64,000 bases of DNA from Collinsella sp. An268 (GTDB taxonomy: Bacteria > Actinomycetota > Coriobacteriia > Coriobacteriales > Coriobacteriaceae), in the NCBI RefSeq assembly GCF_002159765.1, contig NZ_NFJH01000003.1, forward strand, positions 1 to 64,000. Reading direction: 5' to 3'. The translations under genes and the position numbers were made by a program. Under the pieces are notes generated by a model. The model searched no databases. It was not told where the DNA came from and saw nothing but the letters and a program-made list of their open reading frames with translations. The first letter of the stretch is position 1, and every line of letters begins with the position of its first letter. Of this stretch, positions 38,441 to 47,939 are shown in pieces.

Positions 38441-39064
38441 ATGGGAATCCCCGCACCGTATCGCGGTTCCATAACGCGAGAGCAATGGCTCATCAACGAA
38501 ACGCGTACGGTTGCGCGCCTCATCTGCGACGAGGGGCTCATCACCCCCCAACGGCTTGTTGAACGCGTGATCCTCACCAACCCGTTCCAATATCCAACCG
38601 AACGCGAGCAGAAGTCGATCACGCGCGCCTGCTTTCGACGTCTCCAAGCGCTTTCAGAAGATGCCGACCTCCGCGCCCGCCTCATCGACCTTGTCGCACA
38701 CGGTACCGCCGATCAGCTCAGGCAGACCAACCTCTACGCCATGATGCGCGACAACCGCATCGTATGGGATTTCATGACCTGCGTGGTGGCGCACAAGTTC
38801 GCGTCTCTTGACCCCGCGCTCCGCAAGCACGAGATCGTCTCCTTCCTTGAGGGGCTGCGCGCTCAAGACGTCCGCGCGGCGCGCTGGAGCGAGGCGACCA
38901 TGAATAAGATCCGGCAGGTGCTGACGTGCTGTCTGGAGCAATGCGGAATCTACGACCGCAAAACCGAACTGCTCACCGTCCCGCTACTGGACTTTGAACT
39001 CGAGTGCGCCATGCGTACGAACGGCGATGACGACGCGCTCGCAGCATTCGGCGTCGCGCGTTAG
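38441..39064 (+). CDS. brxA: BREX type 1 protein BrxA (DUF1819)
   Basis: Protein of 207 residues, the usual BrxA length. It has the DUF1819 pattern: an N-terminal LINETRTVARLICDEGL, helical middle RACFRRLQAL, VVAHKFASLDPALRKHEIVSFLEGL, and a C-terminal SEATMNKIRQVLTCCLEQCG. BrxA proteins fold like NusB-type RNA-binding domains and bind nucleic acid; the exact role in BREX is unknown. The start at 38441 follows GAGG. It is the first gene of the BREX operon and is followed 8 bases later by brxB. Confidence 0.9.
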   Translation: MGIPAPYRGSITREQWLINETRTVARLICDEGLITPQRLVERVILTNPFQYPTEREQKSITRACFRRLQALSEDADLRARLIDLVAHGTADQLRQTNLYAMMRDNRIVWDFMTCVVAHKFASLDPALRKHEIVSFLEGLRAQDVRAARWSEATMNKIRQVLTCCLEQCGIYDRKTELLTVPLLDFELECAMRTNGDDDALAAFGVAR

Positions 39065-39072
39065 GAGGAGTT

Positions 39073-39675
39073 ATGACCGCGTCGGAATCCCCCAGCCTCG
39101 AAATGAGCTTCGAGCTCATCCGCTCCCGCTTAAACGATCCGGACTTCCTCAGAAGCCACGGCATCAGCAACGAGGTCCCCTTCTATATCTTTGCCTATGA
39201 CGCCGCATGCGAGATCGAGGTGCGCGAACGTACGACGGCACTCGTTGAGGCATCGCGTGATGGCGCGCTCGATGCGCGCATCGTGCCGATCGACCTCTGG
39301 GACGTCTTCTGCGATATCTGCGCGTACTACGACATCTTCGACGATCTCGAGCATCTCGAGGAGGCCCGCGGAACCGCCCAGCTGCTCGCCCACATCCAAG
39401 AGGTGGCGATGCCCGAGGACTATATCCGCACCATACAAGATCGCTACACCCGCGACTTCGGCGCAATGCAACCGGGACGCGACGTGTTGCTCATCACGGG
39501 AATCGGAAGGGTCTACCCCTTCGCGCGAGCCCACGACATCTTGGAAAACGCCCAGCCGGTGTTCGACAAGATCCCCGTCGTCATGTTCTACCCCGGGCTC
39601 TACGACCAGCAATCGCTGCGTCTGTTCGGCTCCATCGCCGATGGCAACTACTACCGCGCTTTCACGCTGCTCTAG
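39073..39675 (+). CDS. brxB: BREX type 1 protein BrxB (DUF1788)
   Basis: Protein of 200 residues. It matches the DUF1788 architecture: N-terminal FELIRSRLNDPDFL, a beta-strand FYIFAYDAACEIEVRER, and the C-terminal VLLITGIGRVYPFARAHDIL followed by VVMFYPGLYDQQSLRLFG. It is required for BREX activity in characterised systems, with unknown biochemistry. TTAGGAGGAG gives a strong start. It lies tightly between brxA and brxC. Confidence 0.9.
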   Translation: MTASESPSLEMSFELIRSRLNDPDFLRSHGISNEVPFYIFAYDAACEIEVRERTTALVEASRDGALDARIVPIDLWDVFCDICAYYDIFDDLEHLEEARGTAQLLAHIQEVAMPEDYIRTIQDRYTRDFGAMQPGRDVLLITGIGRVYPFARAHDILENAQPVFDKIPVVMFYPGLYDQQSLRLFGSIADGNYYRAFTLL

Positions 39676-39702
39676 GCACCATCAACCCAGAAAGGAACCG
39701 CC

Positions 39703-42700
39703 ATGCGCATCCAGGACATGTTCGAGCGCGACATCGACCGCGACATCAACGGCGTCATCAAGATCGACCAGAACGACGAGCAAGTGATGGAGCAGGAGCT
39801 CTCGGAATACGTGGTCACCCGCGAGCTACGCAGCCACTTCTCCACCTTCTACGATGCCTATGAGCGCGCCATCGATGAGCCGACCGACAAGATGGGCGTA
39901 TGGATCTCGGGATTCTTTGGCTCCGGCAAGTCGCACTTTCTGAAGATGCTCTCCTATCTGCTCTCCAACCGCGTCGTCGGCAACAGGCATGCCCTCGACT
40001 ACATCGAGCCGCGTTTCGAGGACAGCATGCTCGCCGCCAAGGCGCGCCGCGCGGCGAGCATCCCCACCGAGACCATCCTGTTCAACATCGGCAGCAAGAG
40101 CTCCGACCGCAACGACGCGTCCGCCGTGATCCGCACGTTCTATCGAGTGTTCTACGAGAATCAGGGGTTCTACGGTGCGAGCCCCAAACTCGCCCGCCTA
40201 GAAGCGCTCATCGACGCTGAGGGCAGGACCCAGGCATTCCGCGAGGCCTACGAGCAGGCGAGCGGTCACAACTGGCTCGAGTGGCGCAAGACCTACCTCT
40301 CCAAGTCGGCGCCGGTCATCGAGGCGCTGGCGGCATGCGGGTTCCAGACCGCCGAGGAGGCCGAGCGCTGGTACGCGAGCGCCGATGACGACCTCTCCGC
40401 CGATACCTTCACCGACGAGGTACGCGACTACGTGGAGCGCCGCGCCGCCGAGCACGGCGGGCAGTTCCGCCTGCTGTTCATGGTCGACGAGGTGAGCCAG
40501 TACGTAGGCGACAGCACCGACCGCATGAACGATCTGCAAAACATCGTCGAGGGCTTAGGCACCAAGTGCGCGGGGCGCGTATGGGTGGTCGTCACGGGTC
40601 AGGAGGCCATCGACGAGATCACCACGGTGGCAGGCAGCGACTTTTCCAAGATCCAAGGTCGCTTCAACACGCGCCTCTCGCTCTCAAGCTCCGACGCCAA
40701 CGAGGTCATCAAGCGCCGCATCCTGGCCAAGACCACCGATGCCGACCAGCTGCTGCAACTGGGTTACACCGAGAACGCCGTGGTGTTGAACAACCTGTTC
40801 ACCTTTGGTGACGCCAAGGCCGATCTCATCGGCTACCGCAACGCAGTGGACTTTGCGCAGACCTTCCCCTTCGTGAACTACCAGTTCACACTCCTGCAGA
40901 ATGTCATGAACGCCCTGCGCAACCAGGGGCACTCGGGCAAGCACCTCTCGAGCGGCGAGCGCTCGATGCTCTCGGGGTTCCAGGAGGCCGCACAGGCCGT
41001 CGAAGACCGTGACGAGCACGCCCTGGTGCCGTTCTGGCGCTTCTACGACGCCACCGAGACCTTCCTGGAGCATTACCACCGCCAGGTCATCAACCGCGCT
41101 GCACGCCAAGCCGAAACAGGGCAGGGCCTGGAGCCGTACGACGTGTGCACCCTCAAGCTCTTGTTCCTCATCCGCTGGGTGGACCGCGACATCGCAGCAA
41201 CCATCGACAACATCGTGACCCTCATGACTGACGATGTGCGCGAGAACCGTCTGGAGCTGCGCGAGCAGGTGCAGGCCTCGCTCGACCGCCTGCTCAAGGA
41301 GAACTTCATCACGCGCAACGGTGCCATCTACCAGTTCCTGACCGATGACGAGCAGGAGATCGCCAACCAGATCGCCAAGACGCCGGTCGAGGTGGCAAGA
41401 GTCACTGCCAAAGCAGCCGATATCATGTTCAAGGACATCTTCGACACGCCCAAGCTCACCCTAGGCAAAAACCAATTCCCCATCGAGGAGCACCTCGACC
41501 AGACATGCGTCAACAATCCCGGCGGATTGGTGTTACGCGTACTCGCCGGCATGGACGGCGCCGAGGCGCCCGCGCACGAGGAGCTCGTGATGCAGTCCGC
41601 ACGCGGCGAGGCGATTGTGGTGCCCTGTCCCGATGTCGACTACTACAGCCAGCTCATGGAGGCAGCGCGCATCGAGCGGTTTGTCAGCACGGTGGTCCTC
41701 ACCAACCTCCCCGAGAGCCAGCGCAGCATCATCCGCGCCAAGCAGAGCGAGAAAACCCGCCTAGAAAAAGAGGCCCGGTCCCTCATGGAGGAGGCTATCA
41801 GGCGCGGCTCCTTCTACGTGCAAGGCTCCCTGGTCACCCCCGCCAAGTCGGCATCTGCCAAAAAGCTCGTCGATACCTGCCTGGAGCGCCTGGTCGATGT
41901 GGTGTACCCCAAACTCACCTACATCGACAAGAACTATAACGACGATGCCGAAATCAAGCGTATCCTCAACGGCGCAGAGCAGGCACTGCCCGGTCAACAG
42001 CCCAACGCCCGTGCCATCGAGGAGCTGGAACGCAAGCTCAAGGTCGAAGCGCAGCGCCACAACACCGTGACCATGGGCGATATCCAGCGCCTATACCAAA
42101 GCGAGCCCTACGGCTGGCGCGAGGTCGACATAGCCGCCGTGGTCGCCGAGCTTTTGGCGAGCCACCGCGCCAAGCTCAGCTACGCGGGCAAGACAGTCAG
42201 CCCCGCCGACGCAAAGACAACCAGCTACCTGCGCGCCCGCACCATGATTGACAAGGTCGAACTCGAGATGCGCCGCACGAGCACCGACGCCGAGCGGGCG
42301 CGCACGCGCGAGGTGGTCGAAGAGCTCTGCGGGGCGCACGACCTCCCTGTCGATGAGGACGGCTTGGCGCGCCGCGCGCGCGAGGAGCTCACCGATCGGC
42401 AGGATGAGCTGCAGCGCCTGCTGGACGACGCGTACCGCCGCAATCCCGCCTACCCCGGGCACGGCCTCGTTGTCGATGCCGTCGACGCCCTGAAAGAGAT
42501 CCTCGCCGGGAGCGACGATCCCGCCGAGTTCATGGCGCGCATCGCCCGCGACCGCGAGCAGCTGCTTGACCTCGCCGAGGATCTGGAGGATATCGACCAC
42601 TTCTTCCCCGACCAGCAGCGCGTCTTCGACCGCGGCGTCGAAACCTTGCACGCCATGAAGAGCGAGCGCGAGTACCTCGACGCCGAGACGCTTGAGGCGC

Positions 42701-43302
42701 TCGACCGCATCGCGCAGATCGTCGGCGAGCCCAGGCCCTATCGCTCGATCTCCCAGCTGCCCGAGGCGATCCAGCAGGTGCGCGACGCCCACGAGCGGCT
42801 GCTCAAGGCGGCGCGCAGCGACCTCGAGGAGAGCGTCGGGGTCATCTTCGACGATGTGAGCGTCTACGCGCAGCAGCAGGGCGTCACGCTGTCCAGCATC
42901 GAGCAGACGCGCATCGCCCGCCGCGACGTCGCGCGCGGCTCGGACTCGTTGATGGAGCTCGAGGCGCTGCGCTCGCGCCTCAACCAGGACCAGCGGCGCC
43001 TCTACGAGGAGATCGAGAACGAGCACGACCGTCTCGCAAAGCCCGCCCCCGCGCCGCGCACCGCGGCGGCGCCCGCGGGCACCGCTCAAGCAGCGACGTC
43101 CCCCGCGCCCGCTGCGACCGCATCCACCACCGCCCCCGCCTCGCACCGCGCGCCGGCGCCGAAGATCAAGACGGTGAGCCGCATGCAGGTCTTCAAGCCG
43201 CGCCGCCTGAGCAGCGCCGAGGAGATCGAGACCTACCTCGCGCAGGCGCGCGAGCAGCTGGTCGCCGCCCTCGCCGACGCCGACGCCGTCAGGCTGGATT
43301 AA
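39703..43302 (+). CDS. brxC: BREX P-loop ATPase BrxC
   Basis: Protein of 1199 residues. The N-terminus IQDMFERDIDRDINGVIKIDQ is typical. Walker A GFFGSGKS has Lys76, and Walker B follows in FRLLFMVDEVSQY near residue 262. A long helical C-terminal half follows, with an Ala/Pro/Thr linker (about 1110-1150) before a conserved KTVSRMQVFKPRRLSSAEEIETYL end. BrxC/PglY-type ATPases are essential for both host methylation and phage exclusion. AGAAAGGA precedes the ATG. GC content is as high as in the rest of the chromosome. Confidence 0.93.
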   Translation: MRIQDMFERDIDRDINGVIKIDQNDEQVMEQELSEYVVTRELRSHFSTFYDAYERAIDEPTDKMGVWISGFFGSGKSHFLKMLSYLLSNRVVGNRHALDYIEPRFEDSMLAAKARRAASIPTETILFNIGSKSSDRNDASAVIRTFYRVFYENQGFYGASPKLARLEALIDAEGRTQAFREAYEQASGHNWLEWRKTYLSKSAPVIEALAACGFQTAEEAERWYASADDDLSADTFTDEVRDYVERRAAEHGGQFRLLFMVDEVSQYVGDSTDRMNDLQNIVEGLGTKCAGRVWVVVTGQEAIDEITTVAGSDFSKIQGRFNTRLSLSSSDANEVIKRRILAKTTDADQLLQLGYTENAVVLNNLFTFGDAKADLIGYRNAVDFAQTFPFVNYQFTLLQNVMNALRNQGHSGKHLSSGERSMLSGFQEAAQAVEDRDEHALVPFWRFYDATETFLEHYHRQVINRAARQAETGQGLEPYDVCTLKLLFLIRWVDRDIAATIDNIVTLMTDDVRENRLELREQVQASLDRLLKENFITRNGAIYQFLTDDEQEIANQIAKTPVEVARVTAKAADIMFKDIFDTPKLTLGKNQFPIEEHLDQTCVNNPGGLVLRVLAGMDGAEAPAHEELVMQSARGEAIVVPCPDVDYYSQLMEAARIERFVSTVVLTNLPESQRSIIRAKQSEKTRLEKEARSLMEEAIRRGSFYVQGSLVTPAKSASAKKLVDTCLERLVDVVYPKLTYIDKNYNDDAEIKRILNGAEQALPGQQPNARAIEELERKLKVEAQRHNTVTMGDIQRLYQSEPYGWREVDIAAVVAELLASHRAKLSYAGKTVSPADAKTTSYLRARTMIDKVELEMRRTSTDAERARTREVVEELCGAHDLPVDEDGLARRAREELTDRQDELQRLLDDAYRRNPAYPGHGLVVDAVDALKEILAGSDDPAEFMARIARDREQLLDLAEDLEDIDHFFPDQQRVFDRGVETLHAMKSEREYLDAETLEALDRIAQIVGEPRPYRSISQLPEAIQQVRDAHERLLKAARSDLEESVGVIFDDVSVYAQQQGVTLSSIEQTRIARRDVARGSDSLMELEALRSRLNQDQRRLYEEIENEHDRLAKPAPAPRTAAAPAGTAQAATSPAPAATASTTAPASHRAPAPKIKTVSRMQVFKPRRLSSAEEIETYLAQAREQLVAALADADAVRLD

Positions 43303-43311
43303 GGAGCTGCC

Positions 43312-45891
43312 ATGGACACCAAGGCTCTGGAGAAGTTCTGTCCCTGGGCGCGCAACAAGCTGATCGGCGCCGTCAAGGATCGATGCGCCCTGTACGGCCT
43401 GACCGATGCCGGACGCGCTGCGGCGCCGCGCAGTTCCCGCGTGTTCAACGGGCGCGTCTTGAGCGATGAGGAGATGCGCCAGCGCGACAATCTGATGACC
43501 CGTATAGAGGAGATGGGCTTCGAGGCGTTCGTCGAGCAGGTTGCGTACTCGTGGTTCAACCGCTTCGCGGGCATCCGCTACATGGAGCTGCGCGGCTATC
43601 TTCCCAGCCGCGTGCGCATGCTCTCGGCAGCCGATGGATCGTTTGATCCCGAATGCCTGCGCGCCGCGGGCGAGCTCGACCTGCCGGGCCTCGATCGCGA
43701 TCGCGCACTCGACCTCGCCGCAAGGGGGAAAGATGACGCGCTGTTCCCGCTGATTCTCATCGCCCAATGCGACCAACTCGCCGAGGCACTGCCCGCCGTG
43801 TTCGACCACGTGGACGACGCCGACGCCCTCCTGCTGCCGGACGGCCTGCTCAACCGTGATGAGAACAGCGTGCTCTACCACCTTGTGACCGATATTCCTG
43901 AGAAGACTATGAAAAGGGTCGAGGCACTGGGTTGGATGTACCAGTTCTACAACAGCGAGCTTAAGCGTGACTACCTCGACAGCGGACGCAAAGCCGCGGC
44001 TGAGGATATCGCACCTGCCACCCAGCTCTTTACGCCCGACTGGATCGTGCGCTACATGGTCGACAACTCACTGGGTCGCCTGTGGATGCTCAACTTCCCT
44101 GAGAGCCGCCTCATCGAGCGCGCGAATGCCGAAGACCCCGACGAGCGGCTCATGGAGCACTACATCCAACCAGACAAGGAGCATGAGGACTTCATCCACA
44201 TCACGGGACCCGAGGACATCGCCTTCTGCGACCCGGCATGCGGCTCGGGACACATCTTGGTCTATGCGTTCAAGATGCTCGCCGCCATGTATGAGGAGCG
44301 TGGCTACCCAGCGCGCGAAATCCCCCAGCTCATCTTGACCCGCAACCTCTCGGGCATGGAAATCGATCCGCGTGCGGCGCAGATCGCCCAGCTCGCGCTC
44401 GCCATGTGCGCCAGGGAGATGGACCGGCGCTTCTTGGAGCGCAGCGTGGTGGCCGATGTGCGCGTGCTGGAGAGCGTGACGTTTGATGAGGATGAGCTGC
44501 CTGAAACGAGTCTGCTGGTTCAGCATAAAAAGGGCGACCTGCTTGAATCGCTGGCGCATCTGAGCGAGATCGGCAGCCTGCTCACCGTTGATGAAGAAGG
44601 GCTCGCCTGCGTGCGTGGCGATGCAGAGACTTGCACCCGCGCCGCCGAGCACGACCTGTTGCTCACCGGCGCCGCCAAGAAGCTCGCCAAGGCTCGCGCG
44701 GCATGCGAGACCCTCTCCCGCCGCTTCGATGTAGTAGTCGCCAACCCGCCGTACATGGGAAGCAGCCGCTTCAATCCCTTCATGAGCAAATGGATGAAGA
44801 AGCGCTATCCGAACGTCAAAAGTGACCTGTTTGCTGCTTTCATCGTTCGCACCATGGATTATGCAGACGACCACGGTGAAGTGGGCATCATGTCACCTTT
44901 CGTGTGGATGTTCATCGGTAGCTACGAGAAGCTGCGCAACAAGATCATCGACGAAAAGACACTCACCAGCCTCATCCAGCTCGAATACTCTGGATTCGCC
45001 AGTGCAACCGTTCCGATCTGCACCTTCACGTTCCATAACACGCATATCGATGGCTATATGGGTGGCTACATCCGCCTTTCCGATTTCGTCGGCGCGTCCG
45101 TTCAGGCACCGAAAGCGCTCGAAGCCATCCAAAACCCCGACTGCGGCTACTTCTACCGAGCCGACGCCACCACCTTCCACGACATCCCCGGCTCCCCGAT
45201 CGCCTATTGGGCGAGCAAGGCAGTGCATAAGGCCTTTCTTGACAATCCTAGACTTGGCGATCTGGCCGATTTGAAAATGGGTCTATCAACCGGGGATAAC
45301 GATAAATTTTATCGTCGCTGGTGGGAAGTCGCCGATAACAGAATCACGCGCGGATGCAAATCTTTCGAGCAGGCTGGTAATGAAAGCGAAAAATGGTTCC
45401 CATGCAACCGTGGCGGAAAGTATCGGAAATGGTGGGGCAATATCACCTCTGTCATCGATTGGCAGAATCACGGAGAAGGCATCCTGACTTTCAGAAAAAA
45501 CGGCCGCCTTGCGTCGCGTCCTCAAAATCTAACTTGGAGCTTTAAACCAGGCTGTTCATGGAACCTTATCACTTCAGGCGAAACGTCGATGCGCCTAATA
45601 CCAAGCGGCATGATGTTCGATCAAGCGGGGTGCATGGCGTTTCCAAAAGAATCTCGTATAACTTCAGCGGAATTGTTGTCGCTAATCAATTCGAGCGTTG
45701 GAAATTACTTTCTCAAATTAATCAATCCAACGCTCAACTGCTCGCCAGGAATCATGAACCTAGTCCCGATTAACTTAAGCGCAGACAGTACAGACATTAA
45801 TGAACTCGAACTGGAAGCGATTGCGCTTTCTCGTAATGATTGGAATTCCCAAGAGATCTCCTGGGATTTCAAGCGCAATCCACTTCTCTAG
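43312..45891 (+). CDS. pglX: PglX N-terminal part: BREX adenine methyltransferase and specificity region
   Basis: Protein of 859 residues; intact PglX is about 1200. The start MDTKALEKFCPWARNKL, SAM motif I DPACGSGHILVYAF (Asp307) and catalytic NPPY (478-481) of an N6-adenine methyltransferase are present. The target-recognition region from about residue 640 follows. It ends with SWDFKRNPLL, a motif that in full-length PglX continues into the C-terminal domain; here a stop codon follows. The missing part is encoded separately at 51612-52583 beyond the cargo genes. Around 45230 the sequence becomes visibly AT-richer, suggesting the specificity region was exchanged. Function depends on whether the two pieces assemble; the methyltransferase core is complete. 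Confidence 0.88.
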   Translation: MDTKALEKFCPWARNKLIGAVKDRCALYGLTDAGRAAAPRSSRVFNGRVLSDEEMRQRDNLMTRIEEMGFEAFVEQVAYSWFNRFAGIRYMELRGYLPSRVRMLSAADGSFDPECLRAAGELDLPGLDRDRALDLAARGKDDALFPLILIAQCDQLAEALPAVFDHVDDADALLLPDGLLNRDENSVLYHLVTDIPEKTMKRVEALGWMYQFYNSELKRDYLDSGRKAAAEDIAPATQLFTPDWIVRYMVDNSLGRLWMLNFPESRLIERANAEDPDERLMEHYIQPDKEHEDFIHITGPEDIAFCDPACGSGHILVYAFKMLAAMYEERGYPAREIPQLILTRNLSGMEIDPRAAQIAQLALAMCAREMDRRFLERSVVADVRVLESVTFDEDELPETSLLVQHKKGDLLESLAHLSEIGSLLTVDEEGLACVRGDAETCTRAAEHDLLLTGAAKKLAKARAACETLSRRFDVVVANPPYMGSSRFNPFMSKWMKKRYPNVKSDLFAAFIVRTMDYADDHGEVGIMSPFVWMFIGSYEKLRNKIIDEKTLTSLIQLEYSGFASATVPICTFTFHNTHIDGYMGGYIRLSDFVGASVQAPKALEAIQNPDCGYFYRADATTFHDIPGSPIAYWASKAVHKAFLDNPRLGDLADLKMGLSTGDNDKFYRRWWEVADNRITRGCKSFEQAGNESEKWFPCNRGGKYRKWWGNITSVIDWQNHGEGILTFRKNGRLASRPQNLTWSFKPGCSWNLITSGETSMRLIPSGMMFDQAGCMAFPKESRITSAELLSLINSSVGNYFLKLINPTLNCSPGIMNLVPINLSADSTDINELELEAIALSRNDWNSQEISWDFKRNPLL

Positions 45892-45902
45892 GAGTGAATC
45901 CT

Positions 45903-46592
45903 ATGGCAAAGAAAGCCGCGTCGAAGTACAACGAGAATTACGCTCACGAATGCGCATCCGAATTAGTTTCTCGTGCCGACCTTAGAGCATCGTTTGCAGA
46001 AGCTAATTATTCACTCGAGGAGCTTAAGGCGATCATTGACTTCTATATCACCAATTCGCCAATAAAGAATACCAAAGATGCGAACGGTTCTGGAAGATGG
46101 CTTGGGGAATATGGATGGATCGGCGCATCTGATCTGCGTTCCCTTGAGAGCAAGCTACTCAGAGCTTCAGGCATAACATCGTTCATCATACTTAAGAGCA
46201 GCAAAGCAAATGAAACGATCAAGGCGATGAAGCTAGGTGATGAAATCTGTGTCGAGCATCCACGTGTGGTCTTGACGCAAGAATGCAGGACGACTGTTAA
46301 TGAAGACGGGTCCATCTCCAACACAACCAGAGAGTCACGCATGGCTTGCTTATTCCGCCATATACGGAATGCAATTGCGCACGGTCAAAGCTATGTTCTT
46401 CCCAACAACAATCTCATCCTTGATGATAAAAATGATTTTGGCAAAACAGCCAGCATGCTCATTCCCTCAAAAACGATCGTTGATTGGATTCGGATTGTAG
46501 ACAAAGAGGGCTCTTTCTATCCAGAGCTAAGGAATGACCGCAACTCCGACATAGGCCCTATCGTTTCTGCAACTTTCCGCAGCGCTAGCTAA
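45903..46592 (+). CDS. HEPN-domain protein, putative RNase effector
   Basis: Protein of 229 residues starting MAKKAASKYN, with TAGGAG overlapping the pglX stop 11 bases upstream, so translation is coupled. The HEPN motif Rx4H is RNAIAH at 155-160, within CLFRHIRNAIAHGQS, the pattern of pEK499_p136-type HEPN proteins; this motif is the RNase active site in many toxins. The surrounding sequence is AT-rich and its codon use differs from the flanking BREX core genes. It directly precedes the SIR2-like gene, so the two may form an effector pair or toxin-antitoxin-like unit. The family call is good; RNase activity is inferred. Confidence 0.7.
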   Translation: MAKKAASKYNENYAHECASELVSRADLRASFAEANYSLEELKAIIDFYITNSPIKNTKDANGSGRWLGEYGWIGASDLRSLESKLLRASGITSFIILKSSKANETIKAMKLGDEICVEHPRVVLTQECRTTVNEDGSISNTTRESRMACLFRHIRNAIAHGQSYVLPNNNLILDDKNDFGKTASMLIPSKTIVDWIRIVDKEGSFYPELRNDRNSDIGPIVSATFRSAS

Positions 46593-46623
46593 TCACAACA
46601 TTATTAGGAGTGTAAATGCCATC

Positions 46624-47904
46624 ATGACTACCTCATTACTAATCGGAGCCGGAGCAGAAGTTGCCCCTCCCTACAAAATCCCAAACGGCCAAGACTTTGT
46701 TTGGGCAACTTGCTATACATACAACAAGAGCCTCTGTATTGCTCTAGAAAAGTATTACGAGCCGATATTGACCAATGCGCCAGAAGCGACCAACCTGCCT
46801 CGAAACTATCAAAACCTGTTCTTGTATGAATCGAATAACGCTTCTTTCAAAGAGTTAATCAACGGAATACTTATTGATTTGGATGGAGCTTCACTACTTG
46901 AAAGTTTGGTTGGTCACCATTGCTCTATCTCATCGGGTGAAAAGGATGGGAAATCGAATCTCTCCGATAAAGATTACGCGTTGTTGTTCGACATGCTTAT
47001 TAGGCAAGGTGGAGAGGACACTGAATCTGTTATCAGACTCAAAGATCACCTTCTCGAGAGCCTCCCTGTAGATGCATACTTCGGAATTATCGAAAAATAT
47101 TTTTCCAGTCTTCTTAATCCGCGAAAGCGGAATAGATCATTTTGGAAATTGGTCAACTACTATTGGAGCGCTTACTTTGCAGTGGCCGAGCCGTTGATCC
47201 GGTCGGCATACAGAGCGGACAAACGCTTGAAAATGCAGGGTCTCTATAGCTTTACGCTTAACAACTTAGCCGAAGTAACTCATGCAATATTCCAAAGCAA
47301 CTTTATCCAAGGCTTTCAAAACGAGGATGAAGGATACTACGCTCAGATGGGCGGTCTATTTGACTATGCCATGACAACAAACTACACGCCGTTTTGCAGC
47401 ACGCTCAATCTAAAGTATCCGCACGGAAAATGCATCCATCTCGCTGGATCGCTATCACAATTTGAATCTATCGCCGAGCTGCGCGTTTATGACTTGACGG
47501 AAGAAAAGGCGCCCACTGATGCGTTTCTTATACCTTTTATCATGACGCAAGTACCCATTAAGCCAATAATCGACTTCAGACAGATTGAAGAATACGCCTG
47601 CGCCGCCGAGGCGATACGTAATTCATCCACCCTTGTTGTATTGGGTTATTCACTTTCGCCAAACGATGCCCACATTTGCTCTCTAGTTCAAGAGCACTTA
47701 TATAGGGACACCAACAGCCGGCTCATTTATTTAGATTATTGCAGCGAATCAGACAAGTCGGGCACGACATGCGAAGACGTTCTCCATCGAATTCGAGCTC
47801 GTAATGCCTGTATAAAACAAATTGAGGTAGTTCCCTTTGGTAAAACCTGCAAGCTCAAGCCCAAAGACCTGCGCTCATACCTCCAAAATAAACTGCAGGG
47901 CTAA
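46624..47904 (+). CDS. SIR2-like domain protein, putative defence NADase
   Basis: Protein of 426 residues. SIR2-type NAD-binding elements are LLIGAGAEVAPPYKIPNGQDF at the N-terminus, TTNYTPFCSTL near 253 with IHLAGS further on (the Asn and His of the usual TTNYD...LHG pattern), and VVLGYSLSPNDAHI near 340. This arrangement is found in SIR2_2/ThsA/DSR-type defence NADases rather than in deacetylases; no zinc-binding CxxC pair is present. The middle (100-230) is helical. Ribosome site GGAG is about 14 bases upstream of 46624, longer than ideal. It is part of the AT-rich cargo inside pglX, immediately after the HEPN gene. Confidence 0.72.
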   Translation: MTTSLLIGAGAEVAPPYKIPNGQDFVWATCYTYNKSLCIALEKYYEPILTNAPEATNLPRNYQNLFLYESNNASFKELINGILIDLDGASLLESLVGHHCSISSGEKDGKSNLSDKDYALLFDMLIRQGGEDTESVIRLKDHLLESLPVDAYFGIIEKYFSSLLNPRKRNRSFWKLVNYYWSAYFAVAEPLIRSAYRADKRLKMQGLYSFTLNNLAEVTHAIFQSNFIQGFQNEDEGYYAQMGGLFDYAMTTNYTPFCSTLNLKYPHGKCIHLAGSLSQFESIAELRVYDLTEEKAPTDAFLIPFIMTQVPIKPIIDFRQIEEYACAAEAIRNSSTLVVLGYSLSPNDAHICSLVQEHLYRDTNSRLIYLDYCSESDKSGTTCEDVLHRIRARNACIKQIEVVPFGKTCKLKPKDLRSYLQNKLQG

Positions 47905-47939
47905 CAACCATGAGCATGGTCAATATTATCTCCAATCAC

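Noticed and set aside
43312-45891. Phase-variable pglX with inverted repeats and a recombinase, as in some Lactobacillus BREX loci
   Set aside because: No site-specific recombinase gene and no long inverted repeats within or around pglX were found in the window.
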